Assembly: GCF_964340395.1 (NCBI RefSeq)
Contig: NC_135560.1
Location: 16,019,598-16,083,597 of the forward strand
Length of the DNA stretch: 64,000 nucleotides
Source of the DNA: Glandiceps talaboti
Taxonomy: Eukaryota > Hemichordata > Enteropneusta > Spengelidae
Direction: 5' to 3'
Shown here: one piece after another, positions 25,001-35,100 of the stretch
How positions within the stretch are numbered: position 1 is the first letter of the stretch
Layout of the letters: every line of letters starts with the position of its first letter
The notes under the pieces: generated by a model
The model's database searches: none
What the model was told of the DNA's origin: nothing
Seen by the model: only the letters and a program-made list of their open reading frames with translations
Position numbers and translations under genes: made by a program

Positions 25001-26110
25001 GGTAAGACTATGAGATCTAACTCACATTTTCAACATGATCTCACCATACTACACATTTCAAAATCTTTGTGGTGCATCGCTACTTTTGCCATTTTTGACA
25101 GGATTATGGTACTTTTAAACATTTCTAAGGTCATTTAATTAATGTTAGCGTTAAGATATGTCTGATTTTTTGGTAGGAAAGGCATAATTTAGCAGAAAAA
25201 TCTACCCAACTTGTGCAATACAGATCAGCATCATGTCAGCTATTTGAGTTTGTACAGTTGGAATCATAGCATTTCTAAGTATAGAGTGCAAACCCCGGAA
25301 CGATCAAAAAGCTCAAAAACAAAGAAATCAAAACTCAAAATCAAAACCAATGCAAATTGCAACTAATCTGACACTAGCTGTAATAATTGTAGCCTTGTTT
25401 TTGTTACTATTGTATACAAAACATTTTTTTTCATTTTATTTTGTTTCTCAACATTGTTTTTTTCTGTGGCGGTTTTTAAAAAAAAAAAGTTCTAGCAGAG
25501 ATCAACACGGAGTGGAACTTGCTGTAGAGTTAAACTGACACATAAATCATGGATGTATCTATGCACTTACTACAAGTACTTAAACCTTTCACTGCAGTAA
25601 CTTTTACTTAGCGATGTATTCTTCATTTTACATTATTTTGACAGCCTTCTTTTATTTATTTTGTTGTAAAACTTGTCAGATAAAATAAAGGAAAATGTAA
25701 TCATCAAAAATACACTAAAAGGGAAAAGATGTTAAAATTATTGCGAGAAAATGATGCTAGCTATGTATTGTAACAAAAACACTAATTGTGGCCAATCTAA
25801 TGCTTAAATCTAAACCTTACTCAATAATCTACAACACGAATATTCCACCTGTGTTGTCGCGCACCCCGGGGAGTATTTACATGTGCATAAATGCATCAAT
25901 CATGGTATACCGCGCGTACTATGGTGATGATGTCGTTAAATGCGAGTGTCATGAGTTGAGATCGGATGTACCTTTGCATTTCAAAAATTACAAATTCTTT
26001 TGACCCTATGGTGGATGATACAATATATCCCTTATAACTTAGACATCCCTAAATAGAGAAATGACAGACGAACACATGTACGAGTGCTTCTTACCTGTGG
26101 AGGTCGCCAT
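11403..26110 (-). CDS. MRPS11: Mitochondrial small ribosomal subunit protein uS11m (MRPS11), complete, 8 coding exons
   Basis: Orthologue of bacterial S11 and animal MRPS11, a component of the platform of the mitochondrial 28S small subunit that contacts 12S rRNA near the mRNA exit path. Coding exons in transcript order: 26110-26095, 24229-24034, 22429-22397, 21729-21620, 21118-21093, 20000-19926, 13474-13409 and 11510-11403. They total 630 nt (209 residues plus stop), and all junctions are GT-AG with compatible phases. Residues ~1-45 are rich in Arg, Ser and Thr and poor in acid, as in a mitochondrial presequence. The S11 core starts near residue 95 ([18 protein letters not shown]), continues through GFKN and GVAAQTA to VKGIGPGRQ (~166-174), and ends [11 protein letters not shown]. 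The usual His before NGCRP is Asp (D198). Intron 6 is 6.45 kb and repeat-rich. The start ATG lies in GCCATATTG context on the plus strand; no upstream in-frame coding was needed. It lies head-to-head with PDIA3, 2.9 kb apart. Confidence 0.92.
11640..11832. repeat. Tandem 25/28-bp repeat, each unit carrying an ATGCAAAT octamer (MRPS11 intron 7)
   Basis: Perfect octamers at 11660, 11688, 11713, 11741, 11794 and 11822, and one degenerate (ATGCAAAA) at 11769. The spacings are 28, 25, 28, 28, 25 and 28 bp. Confidence 0.9.
12415..12985. repeat. 44-bp minisatellite, ~13 copies (MRPS11 intron 7)
   Basis: Unit of the form TGGTAGTGACAGGGTGGTTT, GTCACTGTAG, TTGGAGTGGCGGTC. Units contain the small inverted repeat GTGACA...TGTCAC. 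Degenerate GTGACA-rich sequence continues to ~13375. Confidence 0.95.
13409..13474 (-). CDS. MRPS11: MRPS11 exon 7 (residues 153-174, GxGPGR motif)
   Basis: The acceptor is TTATCACCAG and the donor GTAGGT, phase 0 on both sides. It encodes [16 protein letters not shown], then IGPGRQ. The (K)GxGPGR element is the signature loop of universal ribosomal protein uS11. It is isolated by a 6.45-kb intron upstream and a 1.9-kb intron downstream. Confidence 0.95.
13515..13794 (-). mobile_element. tRNA-derived SINE, family 1, copy 1
   Basis: The minus-strand head reads like a class II tRNA (Ser/Leu): A box GATGGCTGAGTGGTTAA, B box GGGGTTGAAACCC (decayed). It is followed by a body with GGAGGAAATCGGAGTACCCG (on the plus strand) and a 3' end near an AT-rich tail. 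Paired with 17345-17604 along its length. Confidence 0.8.
17345..17604 (-). mobile_element. tRNA-derived SINE, family 1, copy 2
   Basis: The head GGTGGCCGAGTGGTTAAAC (A box) and GGGGTTCGAACCC (intact B box) are typical of tRNA-Ser/Leu-derived pol III promoters. The body matches 13515-13794 but lacks ~15 bp of its centre, and the 3' tail is (ATT)n. Both copies are in MRPS11 intron 6, sense to the gene. Confidence 0.85.
17618..17806 (-). mobile_element. tRNA-derived SINE, family 2
   Basis: The minus-strand head GATAGTCAAATGGTTAAAGG (A-box-like) and GGTTGTGGATTCTAGCC (B-box-like) precede a body with CTTGGGCAAGATTTGAACC and CCCAGCTGTAT...GGGTACCTGGTAGG. I know modules of the latter form from many marine invertebrate SINEs. 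It is inserted directly beside the family 1 copy. Confidence 0.7.
18667..18925. repeat. (CAGA)n/(CACAGA)n microsatellite
   Basis: About 250 bp in MRPS11 intron 6. Confidence 0.98.
18976..19060. repeat. (CA)n dinucleotide microsatellite
   Basis: About 40 CA units in MRPS11 intron 6. Confidence 0.98.
19926..20000 (-). CDS. MRPS11: MRPS11 exon 6 (residues 128-152)
   Basis: The acceptor is ATTTTGTAG and the donor GTGAG, phase 0 at the 3' end. It encodes [12 protein letters not shown] and [13 protein letters not shown], the highly conserved AAQtA helix of S11. Confidence 0.95.
20160..20692. repeat. ~25-bp minisatellite, ~21 copies, each with an inverted CCAAT box (MRPS11 intron 5)
   Basis: Unit TTTGATTGGATGACATATAC plus TTTAA, with length variants of 21-26 bp. 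The complement of each unit carries CCAATCAAA. Confidence 0.95.
20965..21042. repeat. GGTGGGT/GGTAGGTA microsatellite
   Basis: Imperfect tetranucleotide array in MRPS11 intron 5, ~50 bp from the 26-nt exon. Confidence 0.9.
21093..21118 (-). CDS. MRPS11: MRPS11 exon 5, 26-nt micro-exon (residues 119-127)
   Basis: The acceptor is CCTTTTCAG and the donor GTAAGTATT. It enters in phase 1 and encodes (S)RSMVRTSC, which with the next exon gives SCGTVGFKN, aligning to SCGTEGFRN of vertebrate MRPS11. The homology across both junctions supports this very short exon. Confidence 0.9.
21500..21570. repeat. Dispersed repeat D (CTGCACTAGCTGTAACTGGAA)-type end
   Basis: TTAAAACTGCACTAGCTGTA, then ACTGGAATG, a T run and AAACTGTTTTGTGAGA. 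Related sequences lie at ~28168-28225 and ~35756-35800. Confidence 0.7.
21620..21729 (-). CDS. MRPS11: MRPS11 exon 4 (residues 82-118, start of the S11 core)
   Basis: The acceptor is TTCCCTGCCAG and the donor GTAAGTATA. It encodes [17 protein letters not shown], then [18 protein letters not shown], matching the first beta strands of S11 (family pattern hIKasxNNTxixvtd). Confidence 0.93.
22386..22790. repeat. Long imperfect inverted repeat containing MRPS11 exon 3
   Basis: The left arm 22386-22560 pairs with the right arm 22614-22790; the loop is ~53 nt. Well-matched blocks include AACAGTTTTATGGCC(T/A)CTTTAT, GACTTGTATTAC, AATTGGA(C/T)TAATAACACTT, TGTTACAAACA and AAGCATTGATGAA(T/C)TGAA. The left arm includes exon 3; the right arm holds a decayed inverted copy of it. 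Confidence 0.85.
22397..22429 (-). CDS. MRPS11: MRPS11 exon 3 (33 nt, symmetric, candidate cassette exon)
   Basis: The acceptor is TTGTAACAG and the donor GTAAGTAATC. In the required phase it encodes [10 protein letters not shown] plus split codons at both ends. Length 33 and phase 2-2 mean skipping would preserve the frame (V then DVSDELG). It falls in the variable linker before the S11 core and lies wholly inside an inverted repeat (see findings). Confidence 0.75.
22915..23037 (+). mobile_element. MITE-like family B, truncated copy (MRPS11 intron 2)
   Basis: Matches the right half of 523-817 (ACACAG, TTTTTCAAGTAG-like and ATCCATATGGCCA(C/T)TTTAAAG landmarks) and ends with the same terminal repeat. 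The left half is not recognisable. Confidence 0.6.
23197..23405. repeat. Direct duplication of ~100 bp (MRPS11 intron 2)
   Basis: AATTCTGAATTTTTGAAAT...GATCACTT...ATTCTGATAAAA...TTTAACAAACA occurs at ~23200-23291 and again at ~23313-23402. Each copy is preceded by a T/G homopolymer tract. Confidence 0.9.
23745..23912. repeat. Dispersed ~150-bp repeat C, copy 1 (MRPS11 intron 2)
   Basis: Shares CACCAAATTTTGGTGCGTCA, AAATTGGCTTAGAGG and GAGTCAAAA blocks with the inverse of 31425-31570. No coding potential. Confidence 0.8.
24034..24229 (-). CDS. MRPS11: MRPS11 exon 2 (residues 6-70, presequence and linker)
   Basis: The acceptor is ATCTTCACAG and the donor GTAAGTCC. It encodes the basic segment [18 protein letters not shown], then a Ser/Thr-rich linker ending SQVSDSV. 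It enters with 2 nt completing a codon and leaves with 2 nt of the next. Confidence 0.85.
26095..26110 (-). CDS. MRPS11: MRPS11 exon 1 (coding part, residues 1-5)
   Basis: ATGGCGACCTCCACAG followed by the donor GTAAG. It contributes five codons plus one base; joining to exon 2 gives MATSTV. Only 16 coding nt, so it would be missed by ORF-based prediction. Confidence 0.75.
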
Positions 26111-26873
26111 ATTGATTTGATCACATGATAATTGACCTTTATACGGTCACCTGATTCCTAAACGCATGGCGCTGACCCACTGAGTTCATTCTCGAGGTTA
26201 GCATGACTGGCACCATTCGCGTGGAATTTTTTTTTAAGTCTCATATTCTTCAAATGTTTTGAGTTTGTTATCCACTTTTAAGAAAAATGTCCTTAACTGT
26301 TTTAATAACTTTCCCCAATATTAGTAGTCTCCCTCCCCATAGACACTTGACTTGTGTCCCGATATGTTTCTGAATGTGTTAAAAAATTGATATTGATGAT
26401 ATTGATGTATTTGGCCGATAATATGTGTAGGGGATAAAATAACATGGGTTCCTATGATCGCATAAGTCCACGCACTGCTTATACTCCTAATCAACGTGAT
26501 CCTAGTAGTCTGACATTGGACTAATTTGATGAAAATCTCAGAGCACTGACGGGGCAGCTGTTTATTGACTATTCAATAGCTCTATCTTTTGCTTGAATAT
26601 TGTCCATATATATTGTATCTTCTTGTTTGTTCTTGTTCACCGACCCTAGGAAGGAGACACTCACTGTTGAACAACAAAATCGAAAACAAACGAGGTAAAT
26701 ATAGTCATCAAGCCGAATTCATTAATACATCGGGTTTTTAGTCATATTGGCATTTTAATACATAATAGACAAGCAACGTTCGCTTCGTTTTTTTGCGGCT
26801 CTTTGGGACATAACCTATAATATTGTACTCCTAATGAAAACACATTCATTTCTTATGCCAAAATTATCTTATG

Positions 26874-26877
<4 letters not shown>

Positions 26878-26944
<67 letters not shown>
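26878..26944. repeat. (GA)n microsatellite
   Basis: About 32 GA units between the MRPS11 and PDIA3 starts. Confidence 0.98.
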
Positions 26945-26946
<2 letters not shown>

Positions 26947-28167
26947 GAAAGACACTAGACAGACAGACAGACAGAGAGTTTCAAAGAGTACTATTTATTT
27001 ATGAAGTGTACTATTTATATAAGAGAGTTGCTAGGTGCACAGGTGGAAAAATTATGTATGTAGTCAGCCTTTTCTAATCCACAAAAAAACACAGTATATA
27101 GCAATGTTCATAATGTATAATTGTCAATTTTCTTTTTCAATTTTCTATGAGGATCTATCACAATGTCATCATCGTGACGTCATGTAGTTATAAACACAAC
27201 CTTGCCACTTATTAATTCTTACCCTCGACCGTGGCTTTTCACAGTTTGCATAGTAAAAAAACCGGCTACCTAAAATGATCACGACTGTTTCATTTTACAT
27301 ATACGGAAGCTAACATTCCATATGGTATATTTTTCGAAAAACCATCTGCGATATGTTTTTTTGCATCGTGATATGGAATACAGTCTAACCAGGCTCAGTT
27401 GTACGAGAGAATATTAAATTCAAGAACAGAATCTATTCAGAGTAGAGACATTTCCTTTCATTGAACGTAAAGTATTATCACGTGATGAGTTTATTTTCAG
27501 ATCATGACGAACAATTGCCGGTTAGGACGTGGCGAATTCGTCAGAAACTATATATTCTAGTGTCACTCAGCACCCCGAAGGTTCGCCTTTAAAAGTGCGA
27601 TATATATCTTCAGTGCACCCTTCCCAAAAATAACTCAATGACATAATTATGTAGCTCCTTTGGTGTACGTTATATTTTCTCTATGAATTAGTAATTGAGT
27701 ACAAAAACAGCTCAGATTTTGTAAATCTTCGACTAGTTTTACACCACAAGTGGCTTCTCAAGAAAATACATTTCTTTCGTAGGCACTGGCCTATCTTCAA
27801 ACTGTTTTAATAGCACTCCCTAATTTGTGCACGCCTATTTTCTCCCCCCTCCCCCACCATCACCACAGTAAATTCTGCTCGTTCCCTAAGGTGTTATTTC
27901 TCTATGACCCCATGCCCATAACACAGATTTAAACACCAATATATAAATGTACTGTTATCACCTAATCAAGACATAATATTTTTCTGTCAACATTTCAGTT
28001 ATTACCAAAATATGAACCAGAAGGGGTCTTTGTAATAGGATGTTTTTCTTGACCACCGTTATGTCAAATATTACTAGTAATCATGAATCATTTTATGATG
28101 AATAAATAATTATGATATTTAATAATTGTAATACATATTGTAATCCCTTGTAATAATGTATACAAGT

Positions 28168-28225
28168 TTAAAGCTGCACTAGCTGCAATTGGAATTTTTT
28201 AAAACTGTTTTATTAGCTGTAACAA
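28168..28225. repeat. Dispersed repeat D, copy 2
   Basis: TTTAAAGCTGCACTAGCTGC, AATTGGAATTTTTTAAAACTG; the same order of motifs as 21500-21570. Confidence 0.7.
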
Positions 28226-28890
28226 CATCATACACCCTGAACAGTATTGGATCACCAATGGGTAGTGTATTTGTGTAGCTGCATGTACACAAATATGACG
28301 CAATAAATCGTCCGTACCTTAAAACATCAGCTATAATCATGATTTCAGCCTATTAGCCTAGCCTACCTATAGGTAAAATTGGTCTCTACTGGTCTCTACT
28401 TAACATGTACAATGTCTCATTAATGGTATTTTAACACTTTTCGGTGAATATATTGTTGGTTGTCCTGATAATTTACACTCCACCGAGTTGCAACTCTAGT
28501 GCAGGTTTAACCATGGGTGTATTAGTGATGGTTTAACTAACCTAGTAGTTTACTACTAGTATGCATTGGGGCAACTGAAGTCAGAAAATATCGACTCTGG
28601 ATGGTTGTCTCTGATACCCAGGAAAAACATGAATATATAATAACAATCTCCTAGAGGCTATTATTATTGCTATTATTATCATTCACTGTTGCTCTGGGCG
28701 CACTTTATTAATATAGAGACATGCGAATATTGCACTGCTGGAAGTTGATGTAGGTCGCCGTCAGACTTCGGATCTGTTACCATCCTCCTTTGCGGGTAAA
28801 TTCTATTTCGACATTAAAGACAAAGGAGGCTGGGTAACCGGACCTCCGTCGTACGTTCGATAAAAGTGGTAGACGTATCAGAAAAACTGA

Positions 28891-28943
28891 CCAATCAGAG
28901 TGCGACAACGCCGCAACACGCCGCCATTTTGGATTGGTCCATG
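28891..28943 (+). promoter_or_regulatory. PDIA3 core promoter elements: paired CCAAT boxes and an ERSE-II-like site
   Basis: CCAAT occurs at 28891-28895 and an inverted CCAAT (ATTGG) at 28933-28937, about 80-125 bp before the ATG. The second reads ATTGGTCCATG, one mismatch from the ERSE-II consensus ATTGG-N-CCACG used by ATF6/NF-Y. ER-stress induction of PDI-family genes is known; use of this site is inference. Confidence 0.45.
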
Positions 28944-29014
28944 CTTTACACTGAGTTGTTATAACCGGACACAACCCATGTTAGTCTGAGTACACCTGGC
29001 AGTCGTGAGTAAAG

Positions 29015-29148
29015 ATGCAGAAATTTCTTCCACTCGTATTGCTTTTCGGCCTAACTCTGGCCAGTGATGTTCTTGAATTGACAGATGATGACTTCGAAGA
29101 CAGAGTTGCAGAGCACGATGTCATGTTGGTGGAATTTTTCGCTCCTTG
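29015..29148 (+). CDS. PDIA3: PDIA3 exon 1 (signal peptide, start of domain a)
   Basis: Starts at ATG in AAAGATGCA context. It encodes [18 protein letters not shown] (signal peptide, cleavage probably near A16-S17), then VLELTDDDF and EFFAPW. It splits the Trp codon of WCGHC, with donor GTGAGT. Confidence 0.93.
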
Positions 29149-32100
29149 GTGAGTTCCGTTTGTAAACCTAAAAGATTGAACACAAGACATATTATTATAC
29201 AGATGACGTTACAGTACAGGGAAGTTTTGAGAGAAAATATACTGTTACGTAGTTGGCATTACTGCTGCTCTGAAATTGTTAATGCGACACTTTTGAGAAG
29301 CATGTTGTCTCACTCTTGGAGAAAATAGCACCTGTGTACGCAACTGGTACACATTATCTTGACTAGATTGGTTACTAGTATATAAACTGAAGTGAAGACA
29401 CGACTGCAAACTTGGTTGTTAAGTTATCCCAGAAGATGTGACCAAAAGAGATAGGGCTCCATTACATAATAATACGTCAGTTTAAATGTACGAGTATTTC
29501 TATTGCTATATTGATGAAACAGTTATTGAAATAATCTATTTTTTTTTAATCAATGTGGGATCTGGAAGACAAACACTAGCAGGGATAAGGAAGAGCAGCA
29601 GAATAACATGAACAGTTACCCCGAATCAAGTCATGCAAAAGGGAAAAAAATGAAAGTCATTTCACTCATATTCTGTAAACACAATTATTATAAAACCATG
29701 GACATCATTTATTTCAAATAATTATCAGCAAGGTGTCCAAATATTTGAAAGAAATGAGAAGATGCACAAATCAATGTAACAACATCACTTAGGTAGATTG
29801 TTTTAAAATTACACATATGGTTACACTTTCCATTTCTTGCATTTTATTTCCAGCTTTGTATGGCGTGCAACAGAAAAATACTTGAACATATGATATTGAA
29901 AAGTATGATGCATGACTGCATACTCAATAGTTATGGACTGATAATTTATACTTATTATGTGTTGTGTGTGGCTACCAGCAACTTGTTCAAAAACTTACGC
30001 AGTTCATATAAATATTAAATTTTGCCACATGTTCTACCTGTATTAAAAGAAGTTTTGTCTAAATACGATTTTCAATAAAAATGACATTACTATATAAGCA
30101 ATTGACAGATGTGCAAGTTGTCTGCAAGCATGGGCAAGATACAAAATATTTGGCAGTTACGGGAATTTTCAAGATTGAAATCTGTATTTATATTGTATGA
30201 GAAAGAGCTGTAGCTACTAAAAAGTACAAGTTTCACACGTTATGATATGCACCTATGACATGGCACTTGACAACCCATGTTAACAATGTGGTTGGGGGGG
30301 GGAGGGGGGTATTCAATGTGATTACAATCAGGAAGAGAAATATTTCTGCCTCATTTATTTACCTACCATTGTTTACTTCAACCAACTCTCTTGTTTATAC
30401 AAGAATAACTTGTTTGTTACGTTTATGTAGTTGGCATGATGAATGAAAGAAAGATGGCTTCTTAGATGACTGGTCATACAATCAGCAGTAGACTATACTT
30501 GTTCACTAAAAAGATTTGTGTATCTCCATCATTCTGTCACTCCAACACTCTGCATTTGGTTTCACAAGTAAAGATGTAGTCTAGAAGTTATTTGTGGCTT
30601 CAAGTCTCTTCTTGTGGGAGATCTTGAGATTCGAAGCAAGCCACAGATAGCCTCTAGACAAGACTAAAGGCAAAGTGGACAACAGGTGTGTGTTTCCTCA
30701 TCTATGGTTTTAAAAATGTTCACAGTTTTCAACTTTTCTTCTTCCCTGAAGGTGTGGGCATTGTAAAAGGCTAGCACCAGAATATGAAATAGCAGCCACA
30801 TCATTGAAGTATTCGGATCCTCCTGTTGCACTTGCCAAGGTAAGACTTCTCAAATGATGACATGTGATTAGCCTACAATCCTTGAAACCAAGTTTGTGTG
30901 GATTATGAAACCTGTCTCAGTCTTTGGTGACAGTTTCCATATAGTTCAACTTTACTTTGTGTTAAAGACCAAGAATTTATTGCTAGGTTTTCCCATTGCA
31001 TTATCTTATTGATGGTGCCATATTAAAACCCTTTCAGGACTAGAAACTTTCCCGCCAAAATTTTTGAACAAAAATTCTTGTTTCTCTGTAATTTTTGGAA
31101 AAAAATCTACTTTATTTTAGACCAGAATTCAAGAAATATTACTTCCCAATGAAGTAATATTCTTAAATTTTAGAAAATGTTCTTACAATCAAGTTTCTAT
31201 TTATTCCAATGTCGTCTCTAGGAATGAAAGGGTTAAAGGATTACATAGGATCGCTTTTTTGCTATAGCTGTGATTCATACCTGTTTTTCACACCAGAATT
31301 TTAATCTTAATCCAACTTGATCTTGTGCGTTTCATAAAACTTAAAAGTGAAGCTCTACATATTAAGTACATTATAAATATACAACTTTTGGGTTGAATAT
31401 TTGTTCCTCAACACTGTGCCCTCTAAGCCAATTTAACGTGCCACTGATGCACACAGTTTCTAGTGACGCACCAAAATTTGGTGTTTCCCTATCTCTTACA
31501 CACAAGAAATGACAATTTTGACTCAGAATAACAAAATTTAGCTATCATTACTATTATAGGGCACACTGTTCTTCAACAATAAATTTTAATACAACATGTA
31601 TACCATTCAGTTTCTCAATAAAACTTCTCCAAAGACCTCTTTACTGCACCATCCAAAGCATACTCGCTCATTTCGTTGCTTCAACAGAAATATGTCCTCT
31701 GGCTTGCGAGAATTATTCATAACAACTCAAGTTGCAACTACAATTTTGGGATATCTCACAAGAGATGAATCCAGTTATCCAAAAGTAATACTAAATGGCT
31801 TTATTGTGAAGATTTCCGCCAGATTATCCCAAACTTATCAATCAGATTCTTGAAAATACACTACCTTTGATTTTCAAACCAAAAGTCTCCTGAAAGTATC
31901 ACAAACTTACGTGTTACTCAAATTTTACAATATATTGTTCATGGTTTCATCAATCAATAGGACAGTAAAATATAGCAAGTTATAGTAAAAGTCGTATTTG
32001 TTTAGTAAATTATATTTTACCTTGAATTCCTGTATTACTGTAATGGTAGAGTTTGCAGGCATTTAATACATTTATTTAAACAGCTCATCTCGGTAGATTA

Positions 32101-35100
32101 TAGCAGGTCAAACTACTGATAGATTTTCATATAAAAGAACATCAAGTAATCCTATTGCAAGTCTGTATCACTATTGTTCAGTTGGTTGTACCCGCCATAC
32201 ATGTGCAATATGCTTACAAGTATAAACCGCTTTACATTGTGATATATTGAAAGAATTCAGCCCCTTCATAATACACCACTGTGGTGGAGATGAAATATCA
32301 ATGAATTGTTTGCGTGTGAAATGAACAGCTTTTTGCACAACGTGTATTTTACCACCTTGCAGCCTCTGATTGGCTGCTGTTTCAAAACACATATGATATC
32401 AAAGTATGGCAGGTTTTTCAATAGCAGTGTGTTACAATGAGTCCAAATATTATGATTTCTAACAGCTGGTTCTCTTATGTTTAATTCTAAAGTAAATTGT
32501 GGTGTCAAACATCGATCATCTATACATAATGCACCTTCATTCTTTTTTGCCACTAAAACATGATTTATGTAGGGTTTTCTTTGGAATTGATTAGTATTAT
32601 TAACTTAAGCATTTATAGTTATCAACCATAATTACTAAAGTCTAAAAAAACACAATGTCTTTGTAACTACATTGCACAAAGAGAAACCGTTTATAAGTTG
32701 GTCACGTGGTTTCTTTCCAGTAATCTGACCGACCCTAGTTTAAACTGCCAACACTACAAACATTTTTTTGCCATTCAAAACGGTAAAATGGTGTGAATTT
32801 ATCCTGTGTAATTTTTCTTTCAAAAGTATCTCTGGTGAAATTTGTTCAAAAAATCCCATTCCATAGAAACAAGATCTTTTCAGACTGCAAGTTGAATTTA
32901 TGTAGTATTGTTTGCATAATGTGCTCGTCTACTTCATATAAATTGTCTACATTGGCTTCCTGAGATTACATCTCATCAAACTATCACAGAAGCATTGTAC
33001 CCAATGAGTCTTTAGGTCGAAGCAATTTCTCTAAAAAATTAAAAAATAACATTTTTTTTTTTTTTTAAATTCTGCCCAATCTACGCTATTTTATGAAGTC
33101 ATGTTATCAGAAACAAATATTTTGGGGAGGTGGCTATTCTATAGAACACTAATGGCAAAGAGAATGGACAATATTTTTCCAAAAATCAAAGAGATAACAG
33201 TTGTCAAAATGGTTTATTTCATTCAGACTAAATGTAGCAAGAAATTGCTATTTTAAAGTGTAGCGTATGTAGTGTCTTTTTGGTTTCAGTATGACTGTAT
33301 CAAACAGAATGTGAACAGTAACCTTCAGTGCACTGGACAGATGGATTTGATACTTGACAAGTGTTTCAAACTTTTAGTTTCAAAGTGACTATTTCGCTAT
33401 CTATAGTAATAATCCACATATGTACTTTGGTCATTCCTGAAAGTGCAAATTACCAGTTTTCATTACCTAATTTCTGAAGAACAATATCTTCTATATCCAG
33501 GTGGATTTTACCACAGAAAGACACATTTTCACATTTTTATATGTTTTGGTCAAACTGCTTTACTAAAGAATTAATGTCTGCTTTAATATTCAGGTGGATT
33601 TTTCCACAGTAAGACACATTTTTCACAATTTCATATTTTTGTATACATTGGTCAAACTGCTTTACCTAAAGACTACAATTTCTTCTATATTCAGGTGGAC
33701 TGTACTGTAGAAAAAGACACATGTAGTAAATATGGAGTCAGTGGATATCCAACATTAAAGATCTTCCGTGATGGTGAACTTGCCAAGGATTATGATGGAC
33801 CAAGAGAACAACGTATGAACTTTAAATTGATTAAGAACTATTAGGTCATTATTAAAAATGTTTGTAATTAAGTGCCAGTCACAGTCACTTTTCAGTATTC
33901 TTTGTTAATTTCTTTATGTTTTAAAAAGTATATTAACCTTTCACTGAATACAGTCAGTTCAATCTAACTACAACTATTTCCAGTAGTGCGGTGTCTGTGA
34001 AAGAGGACATAACACTTTCAATTTGTTTTTATAACATGGTTGCTAAAACGTAAGTGACCGTATGGTGATATTGTGCAAGTTCTCAAGCAAAAAAAAGGGA
34101 ACTTTTTGGGAGAGGAGGGGGGAAGGGTGTGTCTCATGGTGTTTGTGTTTCTACAGAGCAGAGTATAATTGTAGGAAAAGGAAACTGTTTGGAGGGGAGG
34201 GAGATATGTGTCTCATAGTGTTATTTTTCTACAGAGCAGAGTATGATTGTTTACCTTTCTTTTCTTGCAATGTGTTGATTTCCATCCATCTTTCCTCCGG
34301 ATAACTAATATTTTAATTTGTTCTACTAAGGAAAATATGAGTGACCTAAGGATGCTTGTGCATCATATAACTGATCTCAATTCATTTGTTCACCTATTTT
34401 TCGTATTTCAGAGGGTATTGTTAGCTACATGAGAAAACAAGCCGGTCCCACTTCAAAGGAAATCACAACAGTGGAAGAAATGGAAAAATATATTGGTGCA
34501 ATGGAATATGTTCTGGCTGGTTTCTTCACCACCGACAGCAGTGCCAAGAAGGAATTCCTGAAATTAGCTGCTGGTGACAGTGACAATGTCAAATTTGCAC
34601 ACGTCACTGGAAAAGCAGTCCTGGATAAATTTGAATATGCAGAGTAAGTGCATTATTTGTACTGTCTAATTTGATGGTTTAAGGCAAAGAGGTCAGAGGT
34701 CAACTAAATAAATATACTGATTAAGGGCATAAAGCTGGTGATGTCAAAGATCAAGAGAATTTGTGCCTTTGATACATGTTATGTTATAGGTATGAAAAGC
34801 ACAATTCTTAATTTGTTTGAATATTTCCCTGCATACGCTGACTCAATCTGATTGCTATCTGATGTAGTGTACACTTCATGATTTCTTTTTGGCTGTTACG
34901 TTTACTGTCGTTTGTTCTTTTGTGAGCGCCCGTTACATACATCTGACATAATACCATAGGTTTTCCCGAACCCAATCCCAAACTTATGAGTAGCCAACCA
35001 GAATCTGTATTACAATAAAACACTCAACGTTCAAAATTGAAAGAAAGAGAACACCAAACAATAACGATAATATTACTGTCTGCACTCTGTGCTCTTGCTC

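Larger units (their letters stand above)
26111..29014. other. Intergenic region between divergent MRPS11 and PDIA3
   Basis: A GA microsatellite at 26878-26944, repeat D at 28168, and otherwise AT-rich sequence. CpG dinucleotides become frequent from ~28745 to the PDIA3 start, consistent with a promoter. An open frame on the minus strand at 28777-28974 has no recognisable homology. Confidence 0.6.

Noticed and set aside
28777-28974. 65-codon open frame on the minus strand upstream of PDIA3
   Set aside because: Falls in the CpG-richer promoter region, has no homology, and its length is expected by chance in GC-richer DNA.
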